This document shows positions 44,287 to 57,231 of a DNA stretch of 64,000 nucleotides, in pieces. The stretch is from Verminephrobacter eiseniae EF01-2 (GTDB taxonomy: Bacteria; Pseudomonadota; Gammaproteobacteria; Burkholderiales; Burkholderiaceae_C), in contig NC_008786.1 in NCBI RefSeq assembly GCF_000015565.1, positions 2,852,001 to 2,916,000 of the forward strand. Direction: 5' to 3'. A program made the position numbers and the translations under genes. Below the pieces are notes generated by a model, which had not been told where the DNA came from, did not search any database, and saw nothing but the letters and a program-made list of their open reading frames with translations. Every line of letters begins with the position of its first letter. Within the stretch, counting starts at the first letter, position 1.

Positions 44287-47208
44287 ATGCCCATGCGTGT
44301 GCTTGTCTACAAAGATCTCGATATCCGCCGTGTCAAGACGGCATTCACCAAAGTGCGCGCTGCGATCGAAGCGGGCGACCTGCGCAGCGCCGATGTCAAA
44401 AAGCTCGCACCGACGCCGTACTGGCGCGCCAAACTCGATTACGCCAACCGCCTGTTGTTGCAGTTCGTGCGCCATGGCCAAGAGACCGTCTGCTTGGCGC
44501 TGGAGGTGATCGAAAATCACGCTTACGACAAGTCGCGCTTTCTGCGCGGCGCCAGCATCGACGAATCGAAGATCGAGCGCGAGCCTGTGGTCGCCAATCC
44601 TGCCGCGCCCGACGGCAAGGCCGACAGCATGTTGCAGTTGCGCTGGATGCATCCGAGCCGGGCGGAGTTCGAACTGCTCGACAAGCCCATCGTTTTTGAC
44701 GACGCCCAAGAGGCGGTGCGCCGCTTGCCGGCGCCGGTGGTCGTCGTCGGCTCGGCGGGTTCGGGCAAGACTGCCGTCACGCTGGCCAAGCTGCGCGAGG
44801 CCGAAGGCCATGTCTTGTACGTCACGCAGTCGGCCTATCTGGCGCAGTCGGCGCGCGCGCTCTACGATGCCCATGGCTACGAGAATGCGGCGCAGGAGGT
44901 GGAGTTTCTGAGCTACCGCGAATTCGTCGAGACTTTGCGCGTGCCGGCTGGCCGCGAGGTGACATTCACGGCCTTTTGCAACTGGTTCGACCGGCATCGC
45001 CAGACGCTGCGCAGCCAGTTGGGCGATCTCGATGCGCATGCCTTGTTCGAGGAGTTCCGGGGCGTGCTTGGCGCCAGCGCGCAAGGCCCGCTCGATCTGC
45101 CGGCATACCTGGCTTTGGGGCCGCGCCAGTCCTTGCTCGCAGCCGCCGAGCGGGAGGCGGCGCACAAGCTCTTCGCACGCTACCGCCAGTGGTTGCAGGA
45201 GTCGCAACTGTTCGACTTGAACCTGGTGGCCCATGAATGGCAGCGCTTGGCCGCGCCGAACTACGACTTCGTGGTGATCGATGAGGTGCAGGACCTGACC
45301 AATGTGCAACTCGCGCTGGTGCTGGCCTGTCTGAAGCGGCCCGGGCAATTCCTGCTGTGCGGCGACTCCAACCAGATCGTCCATCCCAACTTCTTCTCCT
45401 GGGCGGCCGTGCGCACGCTGTTCTGGCACGGCCTGGCGGGCGAGGCGGCGCAGCGCCAGGCATTGTCGGTGTTGCAGGCGAATTTTCGCAACACGCGCGC
45501 GGTCACCGATCTGGCCAACGCCTTGCTCAAGATCAAGCAGGCGCGCTTTGGCTCGATCGACAAGGAGAGCAATTTCCTGGTCGAGAGCGCTTCGCCGCAA
45601 AGCGGCCAGGTGCGCCTGCTGCCCACGCACACGGCCACGCTGCGCGATCTGGATGCGCAAACCAGGGCCTCGGTGCAGCATGCGATCATCGTGCTGCGCG
45701 ATGAAGACAAGCCGGCGGCGCGCGAGCATTTCCGCTCTCCGCTGGTGTTCTCGGTGCACGAGGCCAAGGGCCTGGAGTATCCGCATGTGATCCTCTACAC
45801 GCTGGTGTCCGGCCAGCGCGCCGCCTACGCCGAGGTCTGCGATGGCGTCGCCCAGGCCGACCTGCAAGTCGAGCAACTGGCCTACAGCCGCGCCCGCGAC
45901 AAGGGCGACAAGTCGCTCGAGCTGTACAAGTTCTACGTCAACGCGCTGTACGTGGCGATGACGCGCGCGGTTGCCACCTTGGTGCTGGTCGAGTCCGACA
46001 CCAGCCACCCCTTGCTGGCCCTGCTCGGTCTGCAAGTCGCCGAGACCTCGGCGGCCCGCAGCGCAACGCCGGTGCAGACCTCGACACGCGACGAATGGGC
46101 GCAGGAAGCGCGCAAGCTCGAACTGCAAGGCAAAGAGGAGCAGGCGCGCGCCATCCGCGAAACCTTCCTGCAAACCAAACCGGTGCCGTGGACGCCATGG
46201 TCCGAAGTCGCGATGCGCGAATATCTGCCCCGCGCACTCGACCGCACGCAGCCGTCGAACAAACCCCGCCAGGCCCTGCTGGACTACGCGCTGTGGCATG
46301 GGCAGCAGGTCTGGATCGGACAACTGGCAAAACAGGCACAGTTTGCGCCAGCGCTGCGTCTGGCACCGGGCGGCGACCTCGACAGGGCGGTCGCTTGGCG
46401 CGAGACCGCCCTGCTGCGCCAGCGCCACTTGCAGCCCTATGCCGCGCGCAATTTCAAGGACTTGCTGCGCCAGTGCGATCAGTACGGCGTCGACCACCGC
46501 GGCCCCACCGGCGCCACCCCGCTGATGATGGCCGCGCGCGCCGGCCACCTGGCCTTGGTCGAGGCGCTGTTGGAGCGCGCCGCCAACCCGTTGCTGACAG
46601 ACGAATTCGGTCATACGCCGTGGCTCGCGGCACTGAACCGGGCGATGGAAGATGCGCCATTCGCGCAGCAGTCGATCGGCATGCTGTTTGACCGCATCGC
46701 GCCGCCGGTGCTGGATGTGCAAACCGATGCCCGCTTGGTGCGGCTGGAGCGCCATCAGGCCGAGTATTGGATCCTGAGCCTGATGCTGGCCGGCCTCAAG
46801 ACGCAGTGCACGATGTGCGTCAAGCGTCCATACAGTCCGTACCGATGCGCCGATGGTTTCTTTGCCGAGGAACTCGGCACGACCTTGGTCTGTTTGCCCG
46901 AGTACCTGTGGAAAGCACAGCGGCACAAACGCAGCTACCTCAACCAGGTGCTGGCGCGCGCCGAGATCAACAGCACCTATCTGCCAGCGCGCCGCCTGTG
47001 GGCCAGAACCACCAACGGCCACTACCTGCCCAACCCGCAATTGCAACTGCGCACCCATGCCGACGGTGACGCGCCGACATGGCGCCCGGTGTATGAGGTG
47101 CTGAATCTGGCCTGGGTGAATGACGGCACCTCCCATTCTGCCCCCGACTTCGCTGGCGCCGGGTGGTCGCTGCGGCCCCCCGTGGCGGCGGCGGCGTCGC
47201 CAACGTAG
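44287..47208 (+). CDS. UvrD-type superfamily 1 helicase with ankyrin repeats
   Basis: About 973 residues (ATG at 44287 or 44293). The first 90 residues form a small domain resembling RelE/ParE-type folds (YWRAKLDYANRLLLQFVRHG; IENHAYDKSRF). SF1 motifs follow: Walker A VVVGSAGSGKTAV (about residue 155), Walker B FVVIDEVQDLTN (about 325), VLQANFRNTRAV, VFSVHEAKGLEYPHVILY and LYVAMTRAVATLVLVE. Around 740-790 there are ankyrin-type repeats (GATPLMMAARAGHLALVEALLE and a second unit). The C-terminus holds a Cys pair (QCTMCVKRPY) and a conserved unknown region. I do not know its function; repair or defence are both possible. Confidence 0.8.
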   Translation: MPMRVLVYKDLDIRRVKTAFTKVRAAIEAGDLRSADVKKLAPTPYWRAKLDYANRLLLQFVRHGQETVCLALEVIENHAYDKSRFLRGASIDESKIEREPVVANPAAPDGKADSMLQLRWMHPSRAEFELLDKPIVFDDAQEAVRRLPAPVVVVGSAGSGKTAVTLAKLREAEGHVLYVTQSAYLAQSARALYDAHGYENAAQEVEFLSYREFVETLRVPAGREVTFTAFCNWFDRHRQTLRSQLGDLDAHALFEEFRGVLGASAQGPLDLPAYLALGPRQSLLAAAEREAAHKLFARYRQWLQESQLFDLNLVAHEWQRLAAPNYDFVVIDEVQDLTNVQLALVLACLKRPGQFLLCGDSNQIVHPNFFSWAAVRTLFWHGLAGEAAQRQALSVLQANFRNTRAVTDLANALLKIKQARFGSIDKESNFLVESASPQSGQVRLLPTHTATLRDLDAQTRASVQHAIIVLRDEDKPAAREHFRSPLVFSVHEAKGLEYPHVILYTLVSGQRAAYAEVCDGVAQADLQVEQLAYSRARDKGDKSLELYKFYVNALYVAMTRAVATLVLVESDTSHPLLALLGLQVAETSAARSATPVQTSTRDEWAQEARKLELQGKEEQARAIRETFLQTKPVPWTPWSEVAMREYLPRALDRTQPSNKPRQALLDYALWHGQQVWIGQLAKQAQFAPALRLAPGGDLDRAVAWRETALLRQRHLQPYAARNFKDLLRQCDQYGVDHRGPTGATPLMMAARAGHLALVEALLERAANPLLTDEFGHTPWLAALNRAMEDAPFAQQSIGMLFDRIAPPVLDVQTDARLVRLERHQAEYWILSLMLAGLKTQCTMCVKRPYSPYRCADGFFAEELGTTLVCLPEYLWKAQRHKRSYLNQVLARAEINSTYLPARRLWARTTNGHYLPNPQLQLRTHADGDAPTWRPVYEVLNLAWVNDGTSHSAPDFAGAGWSLRPPVAAAASPT

Positions 47209-47401
47209 CGCGAGGATGCGGAGGAGGCCGGTGATTGACGGCGGTTCCTGGCGCCACCGCACAGCGCGGCCTGGCGCATCCAACGCCCAACGCCCAACGC
47301 CCAACGCGCACCCGGGGCAGTGCTTTACTCCAGAGCATCGATACGACCCAATGAGAATCAGGCCCTGAAGCTACCAAACACATAGCATACAGACGGGGCG
47401 A

Positions 47402-47425
47402 ACGCAAATTTCGACAAATTTGCGT
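47402..47425. promoter_or_regulatory. Perfect 10-bp inverted repeat upstream of groES
   Basis: ACGCAAATTT, four bases CGAC, then AAATTTGCGT. It ends 20 bp before the -35 box of the groESL promoter. It could be an operator or the foot of a terminator for the helicase gene; there is no U-run. Confidence 0.6.
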
Positions 47426-47444
47426 GCCGGCAGTGCGCGGCTGT

Positions 47445-47473
47445 CTTGAAACGGCAATAAATGCCCGTATCAT
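47445..47473 (+). promoter_or_regulatory. groESL promoter (sigma70-like, overlapping sigma32-like)
   Basis: TTGAAA at 47446-47451 and TATCAT at 47468-47473, 16 bp apart, make a good housekeeping promoter. The same region reads CTTGAAA then CCCGTAT 12 bp on, close to the heat-shock consensus CTTGAAA-N13/14-CCCAT. CIRCE follows at once. Confidence 0.7.
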
Positions 47474-47499
47474 TAGCACTCTCCGCTGGGGAGTGCTAA
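47473..47499 (+). promoter_or_regulatory. CIRCE element (HrcA operator)
   Basis: TTAGCACTC at 47473-47481, nine-base spacer, GAGTGCTAA at 47491-47499: a perfect match to the CIRCE consensus bound by the HrcA repressor. It lies over the likely transcription start of groES. Confidence 0.97.
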
Positions 47500-47582
47500 A
47501 GCGCTTCCCCTGTCGGGAGTTTGGTGGCGCCGGGATGGCCTGGCGCCGAGTGATTGATTTTACTGACAACAGGAGCAATGCA

Positions 47583-47873
47583 ATGAACCTTCGCCCTCTG
47601 CACGATCGCGTGATCGTCAAGCGTATTGAAAGTGAAACCACGACCGCCTCCGGCATCGTGATCCCTGACAACGCCGCTGAAAAGCCCGATCAAGGTGAAG
47701 TGCTGGCCGTCGGCCCTGGCAAGAAGAACGACAAGGGCGAGTTGATCGCCCTGAACGTGAAGGTCGGCGACCGCGTTTTGTTCGGCAAGTACTCGGGCCA
47801 GACCGTCAAGGTGCACCGCGACGAGTTGCTGGTCATGAAGGAAGACGATCTGTTTGCCGTGGTCGAGAAGTAA
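47583..47873 (+). CDS. groES: Co-chaperonin GroES
   Basis: 96 residues beginning [19 protein letters not shown], preceded by AGGAGC. The mobile loop contains [10 protein letters not shown] and the roof [15 protein letters not shown]. Caps the GroEL ring for protein folding in the cytoplasm. Forms an operon with groEL under CIRCE control. Confidence 0.98.
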   Translation: MNLRPLHDRVIVKRIESETTTASGIVIPDNAAEKPDQGEVLAVGPGKKNDKGELIALNVKVGDRVLFGKYSGQTVKVHRDELLVMKEDDLFAVVEK

Positions 47874-49580
<1,707 letters not shown>

Positions 49581-49622
49581 CTGCCAGATCGGTGTGCCCG
49601 CGCAGGCACACTGCGCCCAACG

Positions 49623-49656
49623 AAAGCCCGCAGGTCTTACGGCCTGCGGGCTTTTT
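49623..49656 (+). terminator. Rho-independent terminator of groESL
   Basis: Arms AAAGCCCGCAGG and CCTGCGGGCTTT around an eight-base loop, ending in five T. It lies 43 bp after groEL and 11 bp before the convergent DUF805 gene, so it may serve both directions. Confidence 0.93.
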
Positions 49657-49666
49657 CAATGGGGCT

Positions 49667-49996
49667 TCATTTCTCGTGCGGCTGGACCCACCAGTACGCC
49701 AGCAGGAGCCACAAGATGGGAACGATCAGCAGCAGTTGCCACCAGCCCGAGCGGCCAATATCGTGCAGGCGACGCGCCCCCACGGCCAGGCCCGGCAAGA
49801 ACAGCGCCCAGTAAACGAGGGTCAAAACCAGTTCCAGATATCTGACATCCCCTCCCAGCATGACGGTCAAGAGCGCGGCGGCGAGCATGGCCAGTATCTG
49901 GAACAGAAAAAACCACCAGAACTCCGAGCGCGATGCCTTGCCCGAAAAGGTCGCGTACTGCCCCAGGCAGCTGTTGACGGCCGAAAGAAAGTCCAT
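49667..49996 (-). CDS. DUF805 inner-membrane protein
   Basis: 109 residues from MDFLSAVNSCLGQYATFSGKAS. The family core GKASRSEFWWFFLFQIL, four membrane spans and RRLHDIGRSGWW are present. Function of the family is unknown. Convergent with groEL. Confidence 0.88.
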   Translation of the reverse strand: MDFLSAVNSCLGQYATFSGKASRSEFWWFFLFQILAMLAAALLTVMLGGDVRYLELVLTLVYWALFLPGLAVGARRLHDIGRSGWWQLLLIVPILWLLLAYWWVQPHEK

Positions 49997-50159
49997 GGGA
50001 GATGCCTCCATCGAATGCGCGTTGCGAACGGTTGCCTGGCCCATCCCGCGCCATGCCAAGACGAACCCCGGTCACGGCACCAGCGCCACATGTGGCAATC
50101 TGGAAGCTACATATTTTGATAGCTCAAGGCAATGACTGAATCTGCGCCAGCGGCTGATT

Positions 50160-50837
50160 TCATTCAGAAGAACCCGGGCCGGCATTGCGCAGCGCATGGC
50201 TTGCGCGCGCCAACGCGGTGATGCGCGCCCAGTCACCGGCGCGTATCGCGTCTGCCGGCGTGAGCCAGGAGCCGCCCACGCAGCGCACCTGGGGCAGCGC
50301 CAGGTAATGGGGCGCGCTGGCCTGGGTGATTCCGCCGGTGGGGCAAAAACTGACCCGGGCAAACGGGCTGGCCCAGGACTTGAGCAAGGCAATGCCGCCC
50401 ACGGCCTCGGCGGGAAAGAGCTTGAGGAACGAGAACCCGTCGGCCAGCGCTGCCATGATCTCGCTGGACGTGGCCACGCCGGGCAGCAGCGGCAGGTTCA
50501 GCCGCTGGCAGGCGCTGCCCACGGCGGCGGTATAGCCCGGGCTGACGGCAAAGCGGGCGCCGGCCTGGCTGGCGCGGCGGGCATCGTCGGCATCGAGCAC
50601 CGTGCCCACGCCAACCACGGCTTCGGGCAGGTGGCGCGCAATCGCTTCGATGGCCGGCAGGCCGGCAGCCGTGCGCAGCGTCACTTCCAGCACCTTGACC
50701 CCGCCGGCCAGCAGCGCCTCGGCCAGCGGCAATGCGTCTGGCACGCGGTCGATCACGATCACCGGGATGACCGGGCCATGGCTGGCAATGTCCAGCAGTT
50801 CGGTCGCAGGAACACGAGAGGCAGGGGTCACAGCCAT
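50160..50837 (-). CDS. eda: KDPG aldolase
   Basis: 225 residues from [18 protein letters not shown]. Class I aldolase motifs: [37 protein letters not shown] with the catalytic Glu, [19 protein letters not shown], and the Schiff-base Lys in [15 protein letters not shown]. Splits KDPG into pyruvate and glyceraldehyde 3-phosphate. Its start overlaps the end of edd. Confidence 0.95.
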   Translation of the reverse strand: MAVTPASRVPATELLDIASHGPVIPVIVIDRVPDALPLAEALLAGGVKVLEVTLRTAAGLPAIEAIARHLPEAVVGVGTVLDADDARRASQAGARFAVSPGYTAAVGSACQRLNLPLLPGVATSSEIMAALADGFSFLKLFPAEAVGGIALLKSWASPFARVSFCPTGGITQASAPHYLALPQVRCVGGSWLTPADAIRAGDWARITALARASHALRNAGPGSSE

Positions 50838-52609
50838 GTGCAGGCACCTTGTTCGGCGCCGCCTGCGTGGCGGCGAAAGTGGTGAAAAAGCTCCCGGCCA
50901 AAGCCGGTGGCGGCGGGGGCGGTGCAGGCGGCGGGGGTGCGGGCCGCCCATTCGGCGTCGTCGAGCAGCACATCCAGCGTGCCGGCCACGGCGTCTACGC
51001 GCACGATGTCGCCATCGCGCAGCTTGGCCAGCGGGCCGCCGGACAGCGCCTCGGGCGTGACGTGGATGGCGGCGGGCACCTTGCCCGAGGCTCCGCTCAT
51101 GCGCCCATCGGTCACCAGCGCCACCCTGAAGCCCTGGTTTTGCAGCACGGCCAGCGGCGGCGTGAGCTTGTGCAACTCCGGCATGCCGTTGGCCTGCGGG
51201 CCTTGAAAGCGCACCACGGCCACCAGGTCCTGCTGCATCTGGCCGGCGTTGAAGGCGGCGAGCAGGTCCTCCTGCGCATCGAACACCCGGGCCGGGGCCT
51301 GCACCACATGGTGCTCTTCGGGCACGGCAGAGACCTTGATCACCGCGCGGCCCAAGCGGCCTTGCAGCAGGCGCAGGCCGCCGGTGGCCGAAAACGGCTG
51401 CCGCGCCGGGCGCAGCACGCTGTCGTCGCCCGAGCGCAGCGGGGCGCCCTGCGCGCCTGCGGCAATACCGCCGGCGTTGATGCTCAGCGCGTCGGCGTGC
51501 ATCAGGCCGTGGGCCAGCAACTCGCGCAGTATCCACGCCGGGCCGCCTGCGGCCTGGAACTGGTTCACATCGGCCTCGCCATTGGGGTAGATGCGGGCCA
51601 GCAGCGGCACGGCCGATGACAGTTCGTCAAAGTCCGACCAGTCGATCACCATGCCCGCGCTGCGCGCGATGGCCACCCAGTGGATCAGGTGGTTGGTCGA
51701 GCCGCCGGTGGCCAGCAGCGCGACCATGGCGTTGACGATGCAGCGCTCGTCGACCAGCCGCCCGATCGGGGTAAAGCGCTGGCCGCGCTGACCGATGGCC
51801 AGCACGGTGCGCACTGCGGCACGGGTGAAAGCCTCGCGCTCTTGGCTGTCGGGCGGCGCAAATGCCGCGCCGGGCACATGCAGGCCCATGGCTTCGAGCA
51901 GCATCTGGTTGCTGTTGGCCGTGCCGTAAAAGGTGCAGGTGCCGGGGCCGTGGTAGGCCGCCGATTCGGCCCGGAGCAACTCGTCGCGCCCCACCCGGCC
52001 TTGCACATACTGCTCGCGCACGCTGGATTTTTCCTTGTTCGACAGGCCCGAGCCCATCGGGCCTGCGGGCACGAACACGCAGGGCAGGTGGCCGTAGTGC
52101 AGCGCGCCGATCAGCAGGCCGGGCACGATCTTGTCGCACACGCCCAGCAGCAGCGCGCCGTCAAACACATCGTGCGACAGCGCCACCGCCGTGGCCTGCG
52201 CAATCGTGTCGCGCGAGAACAGCGATAGTTCCATGCTTGGCGTGCCCTGGGTGATGCCATCGCACATCGCGGGCACGCCACCGGCGACCTGCAGCGTCGC
52301 CTGCTGCCTGGCGGCTTCAGCGCGCAGCAAGGCGGGGTAATTTTGGTACGGCTGGTGCGCCGACAGCATGTCGTTGTAAGCCGTCACCACGCCGATGTGG
52401 GGCGCCTTCTCGAGCGTGACCCGGATCTTGTCGGCACCGGGCAGCGCAGCATAGGCGTGGGCCAGGTTGGCGCAGCCCATGCGGTCTTGCGCCGGTGGCC
52501 GCGCCAGCATGGCGGCGATGCCGGCCAGGTAGGCGCGGCGGCTGTCTGCGCTGCGCCCGACGATGCGGGCCGTCACGCGCGCTACGACTGAGTGAATGGG
52601 TGTCTCCAT
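50828..52609 (-). CDS. edd: 6-Phosphogluconate dehydratase
   Basis: 593 residues of the IlvD/Edd family: [20 protein letters not shown] at the start, [20 protein letters not shown] and [15 protein letters not shown] with iron-sulfur cysteines, and [20 protein letters not shown] late. It makes KDPG, which Eda then splits, so the pair is a complete Entner-Doudoroff branch. Divergent from the SMP-30 gene, with about 100 bp of shared promoter. Confidence 0.95.
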   Translation of the reverse strand: METPIHSVVARVTARIVGRSADSRRAYLAGIAAMLARPPAQDRMGCANLAHAYAALPGADKIRVTLEKAPHIGVVTAYNDMLSAHQPYQNYPALLRAEAARQQATLQVAGGVPAMCDGITQGTPSMELSLFSRDTIAQATAVALSHDVFDGALLLGVCDKIVPGLLIGALHYGHLPCVFVPAGPMGSGLSNKEKSSVREQYVQGRVGRDELLRAESAAYHGPGTCTFYGTANSNQMLLEAMGLHVPGAAFAPPDSQEREAFTRAAVRTVLAIGQRGQRFTPIGRLVDERCIVNAMVALLATGGSTNHLIHWVAIARSAGMVIDWSDFDELSSAVPLLARIYPNGEADVNQFQAAGGPAWILRELLAHGLMHADALSINAGGIAAGAQGAPLRSGDDSVLRPARQPFSATGGLRLLQGRLGRAVIKVSAVPEEHHVVQAPARVFDAQEDLLAAFNAGQMQQDLVAVVRFQGPQANGMPELHKLTPPLAVLQNQGFRVALVTDGRMSGASGKVPAAIHVTPEALSGGPLAKLRDGDIVRVDAVAGTLDVLLDDAEWAARTPAACTAPAATGFGRELFHHFRRHAGGAEQGACTWL

Positions 52610-52707
52610 CGCGGGGGCCGCCTTGGGTGAATGGGTGTCGAACGGGTGTCAACCGGTGGGAGCCTACAATGTAACTCGATAACTCCCGTTGCTTCAAGCG
52701 ATCACCG

Positions 52708-53607
52708 ATGCAAACCCTGCCGCTGCCACCGTCCGAACTCGGCGAGTCGCCGTTCTGGCATCCGCATGAAAAACGCCTCTACTGGTGCGACATCCAAGGG
52801 TTTGCGCTGCATGCCTGGGAGCCTGCCACGGGCCGGAGCTGGCGATGGGAAATGCCCGCCGAGCCTGGCTGCTGCGCACCGGCGCCGGACCGGCACTGCG
52901 TAATCGGATTACGTGACGGCTTTCATCTGCTGGACACGGCCAGTGGCGCCCTGCGCTGCCTGGCCCCGTTGCCGGCCGCCCGGCACGACCCCCGGCGGCT
53001 GCGCCTGAACGATGGTCGCTGCGACACCGCAGGCCGGTTCTGGGCCGGCTCGATGGTCACGCCGCGCACCGCGCCCGATGCCGCGCTGTGGCGGCTGTCG
53101 GCCGGCGCCGGCGGCTATCGCCTGGAGCAGATGGCGGGCGACAACTTCACCGCCAACGGCCTGGCTTTCAGCCCCGACGACCGGTTCATGTACTGGTCCA
53201 ACACCCCCGAGCACCGTATCGACCGGTTTGACTTCGATGCCGCCACCGGAGCCATCGGCAAGCGCCAGCCCTGGGCGCATTTTGCCCGCAAGGAACCCGG
53301 CCAGCCCTACGGCGGCCGCCCCGATGGCGCAGCGGTGGACCGCCAAGGCAACTACTGGGTGGCCATGTACGAGGGCGCCTGCGTGCTGCAACTCGCGCCC
53401 ACCGGCGCGGTATTGCAGCGCATCGCGACCCCGGTGCAATGCCCCACCATGGTGTGCTTCGGCGGGGAAGATCTGCGCACGCTGTACATCACCTCGGCCC
53501 GCGCGGGGCGGCCCGAGCAAGAGCGCAATGCCAGCCCTGCGGCAGGCTGCCTGTTCAGCACCCGGGTCGAAGTGCCGGGGCTGGCGGTCAACTTCTTCAA
53601 GCCATGA
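52708..53607 (+). CDS. SMP-30/gluconolactonase family protein
   Basis: 299 residues, six-bladed propeller family. GESPFWHPHEKRLYWCDI with the metal Glu, RLNDGRCDTAGRFWAGSM with the substrate Asn, and GLAFSPDDRFMYWSNTPEHRID are typical. Expected to hydrolyse a sugar lactone to the acid used by the edd/eda branch, which it faces divergently. Confidence 0.9.
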   Translation: MQTLPLPPSELGESPFWHPHEKRLYWCDIQGFALHAWEPATGRSWRWEMPAEPGCCAPAPDRHCVIGLRDGFHLLDTASGALRCLAPLPAARHDPRRLRLNDGRCDTAGRFWAGSMVTPRTAPDAALWRLSAGAGGYRLEQMAGDNFTANGLAFSPDDRFMYWSNTPEHRIDRFDFDAATGAIGKRQPWAHFARKEPGQPYGGRPDGAAVDRQGNYWVAMYEGACVLQLAPTGAVLQRIATPVQCPTMVCFGGEDLRTLYITSARAGRPEQERNASPAAGCLFSTRVEVPGLAVNFFKP

Positions 53608-53650
53608 CCGGCTGACCGACACGGACTGGCGCACGACGGCCGGGCGCCTT

Positions 53651-53705
53651 GCCGCACACGGCCGCATGGCCGCATGGCCGCACCGCCGCACGGCCGCATG
53701 GCCAG
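53651..53705. repeat. GGCCGCAT-type short tandem tract
   Basis: Several copies of GGCCGCATGGCCGCA in the gap after the SMP-30 gene. A slippage-prone simple repeat with no visible role. Confidence 0.7.
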
Positions 53706-53877
53706 ATTGCGGGCACAGCCTGTGCGCGCACCGGCCTGCGGGCACGAGCAGACCCGGCACGATGGCTTGGGTCGCCGACCCGCAGGCTGGTGTAACCCAA
53801 GCGCAGGCCCTGCATCGCGGCCGCCGGCCCGGCCCCACCCTTGCGCCCGGCCTGCCCGAGACCGCAAAATCCCGCCC

Positions 53878-54276
53878 ATGAACTCCCCGCCACTGAACAC
53901 CGTGCGCCGCTATCTCGCGGCATTGCATGCCAGCGACACCGCCGCCTTGCTTGCCTGCTTCGAGGCCGAGGGCTGCGTGGTCTCGCCCTTTCTGGGCACC
54001 ATGCCCGCGCATGCGTTCTTTCCCAAACTGGCACAGGCGTCGGCGCGCAGCGTGATCACGCCCATCGACCTCCTGGCCAGCGTGCAGCCGGGCACCGAAG
54101 GCACCCGCGTGGCCGCCTACTTCCGCTACGACTGGACGCTCAAGGACGGACAGATCGTCAGCTTCGACTGCGTGGACCTGTTTGACTTTGCCCCCGACAG
54201 CGACCGCATCGCGCGCATGACCATCGTCTACGACACCCACCCGCTGCGCGCAGAAGTGGGCGACAAGTACGCCTGA
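53878..54276 (+). CDS. NTF2-like (SnoaL-type) small protein
   Basis: 132 residues from MNSPPLNTVRRYLAALHASD. Helix start, ACFEAEGCVVSPFLGTMPAH, and final strands FRYDWTLKDGQIVSFDCVDLFDF and the RIARMTIVYDTHPLR strand fit the NTF2-like fold. The family includes isomerases, hydrolases and binding proteins; no specific role can be given. Confidence 0.8.
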   Translation: MNSPPLNTVRRYLAALHASDTAALLACFEAEGCVVSPFLGTMPAHAFFPKLAQASARSVITPIDLLASVQPGTEGTRVAAYFRYDWTLKDGQIVSFDCVDLFDFAPDSDRIARMTIVYDTHPLRAEVGDKYA

Positions 54277-54289
54277 CCGATCCTGCGGC

Positions 54290-55744
<1,455 letters not shown>

Positions 55745-55755
55745 TCATCCAAAAC

Positions 55756-56745
55756 ATGCATATTCCGAACATGGACGGCATTCAGTCATACAGCTTGTTC
55801 GGCGAGTCCCGGCATCTGCCCGATGTGCTGCATTGCGAGACGATTGCCGCGCGCTCGGTGCTGCATGGCTGGGAACTGGCGCCACACCGGCATCTGCGGC
55901 TGCACCAGTTGCTGCTGATCGAGTCAGGCAGTGGCAGCGCGCAGTTGGACGGCGACCGGCAGGCGCTTTTTGCTGGCGCGCTGATCAACGTGCCCCCCGG
56001 CCATGTGCACGCCTTTCGCTTTCAGCCGCACACGCAGGGCTGGGTCACCACGCTGGCCGACGAGTTCATGGACCAGCTTTTCGTGCGCGTGGGCGATGTG
56101 CGGCGGGATCTGGCGCGGCCCGCGATCGTGCGGGCCGACCCATGGATCCGCCAGACCATGGGCCAGATCTGGCAGGAATTTTCCGGCCGCTCCAAAGCCC
56201 GCGCCCTGGTGCTGCGCGGGCTGAGCGCCTGCTTGCTCGGCTGGACGGCCCGGGCCATGGCGCACAACGCGCCCGCCGAGGTGCCTGTCCATGCGCCCGC
56301 GCATATGTCCACGCATATGTCCACGCCCGCGCCCGCCGCCATGCCCGCAAGCACGCCCGCACCGGAGTCGGACCTGTTGCAGCGGCTGCAAGCACTGATA
56401 GAGGCGCATTTTGCGCAGCCCTGGCGGGTGGCCGACTACGCCCGCGCGCTGTGTGTTTCGCCGACCCACCTGAGCCGGGTGGCCCGGGCCAGCACCGGCG
56501 TGTCTGCGCTGCGTTTGATCGAGGCCCGGCGGATGCGCGAAGCGCGGCGCAACCTGGCCTACACCCACCTGAGCATCGCCACGATTGCCGACACCCTGGG
56601 CTATACCGACCCGGCGTACTTCAGCCGCGCCTTCACCCGCGATGCCGGCCTGTCGCCACGCAGTTTCAGGGCGCAGGTCTCGGCACCGGGGCCGGGCCAA
56701 CCCCCCGGCAAGAGCGCACAGCGCGCTGGTCCCGGGTCTTCGTGA
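55756..56745 (+). CDS. AraC-family regulator, probable PobR
   Basis: 329 residues from MHIPNMDGIQSYSLFGE. An N-terminal cupin sensing domain (HRHLRLHQLLLIESGSG, ALINVPPGHVHAFRF), a Pro/Ala/Met-rich linker with a short repeat (HMSTHMSTPAPA), then two HTHs (WRVADYARALCVSPTHLSRVAR; SIATIADTLGYTDPAYFSRAF). Divergent from pobA, it probably activates it in response to 4-hydroxybenzoate. Frames reading into it from the MITE should not be taken as its start. Confidence 0.85.
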   Translation: MHIPNMDGIQSYSLFGESRHLPDVLHCETIAARSVLHGWELAPHRHLRLHQLLLIESGSGSAQLDGDRQALFAGALINVPPGHVHAFRFQPHTQGWVTTLADEFMDQLFVRVGDVRRDLARPAIVRADPWIRQTMGQIWQEFSGRSKARALVLRGLSACLLGWTARAMAHNAPAEVPVHAPAHMSTHMSTPAPAAMPASTPAPESDLLQRLQALIEAHFAQPWRVADYARALCVSPTHLSRVARASTGVSALRLIEARRMREARRNLAYTHLSIATIADTLGYTDPAYFSRAFTRDAGLSPRSFRAQVSAPGPGQPPGKSAQRAGPGSS

Positions 56746-57231
56746 CCCCGGGTCTTCGTGACGGTGCCCGGCCCGGTGACTTTCCATCCCGCCCGGCCTC
56801 TGCGCAGATGCTTTGGCCCCCATGGGTACTTTGCCCGCCCGAGACCTTCGGCAATCAGCGCGATCACCAGACTGTCGAGGCAAACGCCTTCCGCTTTGGC
56901 GCGTGCACCGCGTTGCGCATGAATGCTTTTGCGAACACGGGCAACAAACCTGGTGCCGGGTGGTATGGGCGGCGCGGGCGGCTTGGGCGGCGGGCCTGGG
57001 CGACCGGGGCCGTGGCCGCGCAGGCCCAAGCCGGCGCGGCGATCGTGCCTCGGAAATGCGCTTTCATACGGGAGATCTCCAACGTCGTGCGCCTGATCCG
57101 GTGCTGATCCGCTGATCCGGTCGTTTGCGTGCGGCGCCCGATGGTACGGACGGCGGCGGGCAACCAGGCAACCCTGGCGCACAGCGCACAGTGCACAGTG
57201 CACAGGCCAGGCGCCGCCGTGCCCGGCCAGT
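56746..57231. other. Gap with a decayed ribbon-helix-helix gene on the minus strand
   Basis: Contains a short direct repeat near 56738 (CCCGGGTCTTCGTGAC) and a remnant described separately. No intact gene seen. Confidence 0.5.
56835..57067 (-). pseudogene. HicB/Arc-like DNA-binding protein remnant
   Basis: A segment at 56958-56835 reads GTRFVARVRKSIHAQRG then AKAEGVCLDSLVIALIAEGLGR, close to the ribbon-helix-helix tail of HicB-type antitoxins (VRLPKSLH...RAKAEGVSLNxLV). A possible start, MKAHFRGTIAAPAW at 57067 with GGAG upstream, is in another frame, so a frameshift separates them. No toxin partner is seen. Identity is tentative. Confidence 0.4.

Noticed and set aside
44098..47304. A 1068-codon open frame antisense to the helicase
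   Set aside because: GC-rich shadow frame: no recognisable domain, His/Gln/Arg-rich composition, and a well supported helicase gene on the other strand.
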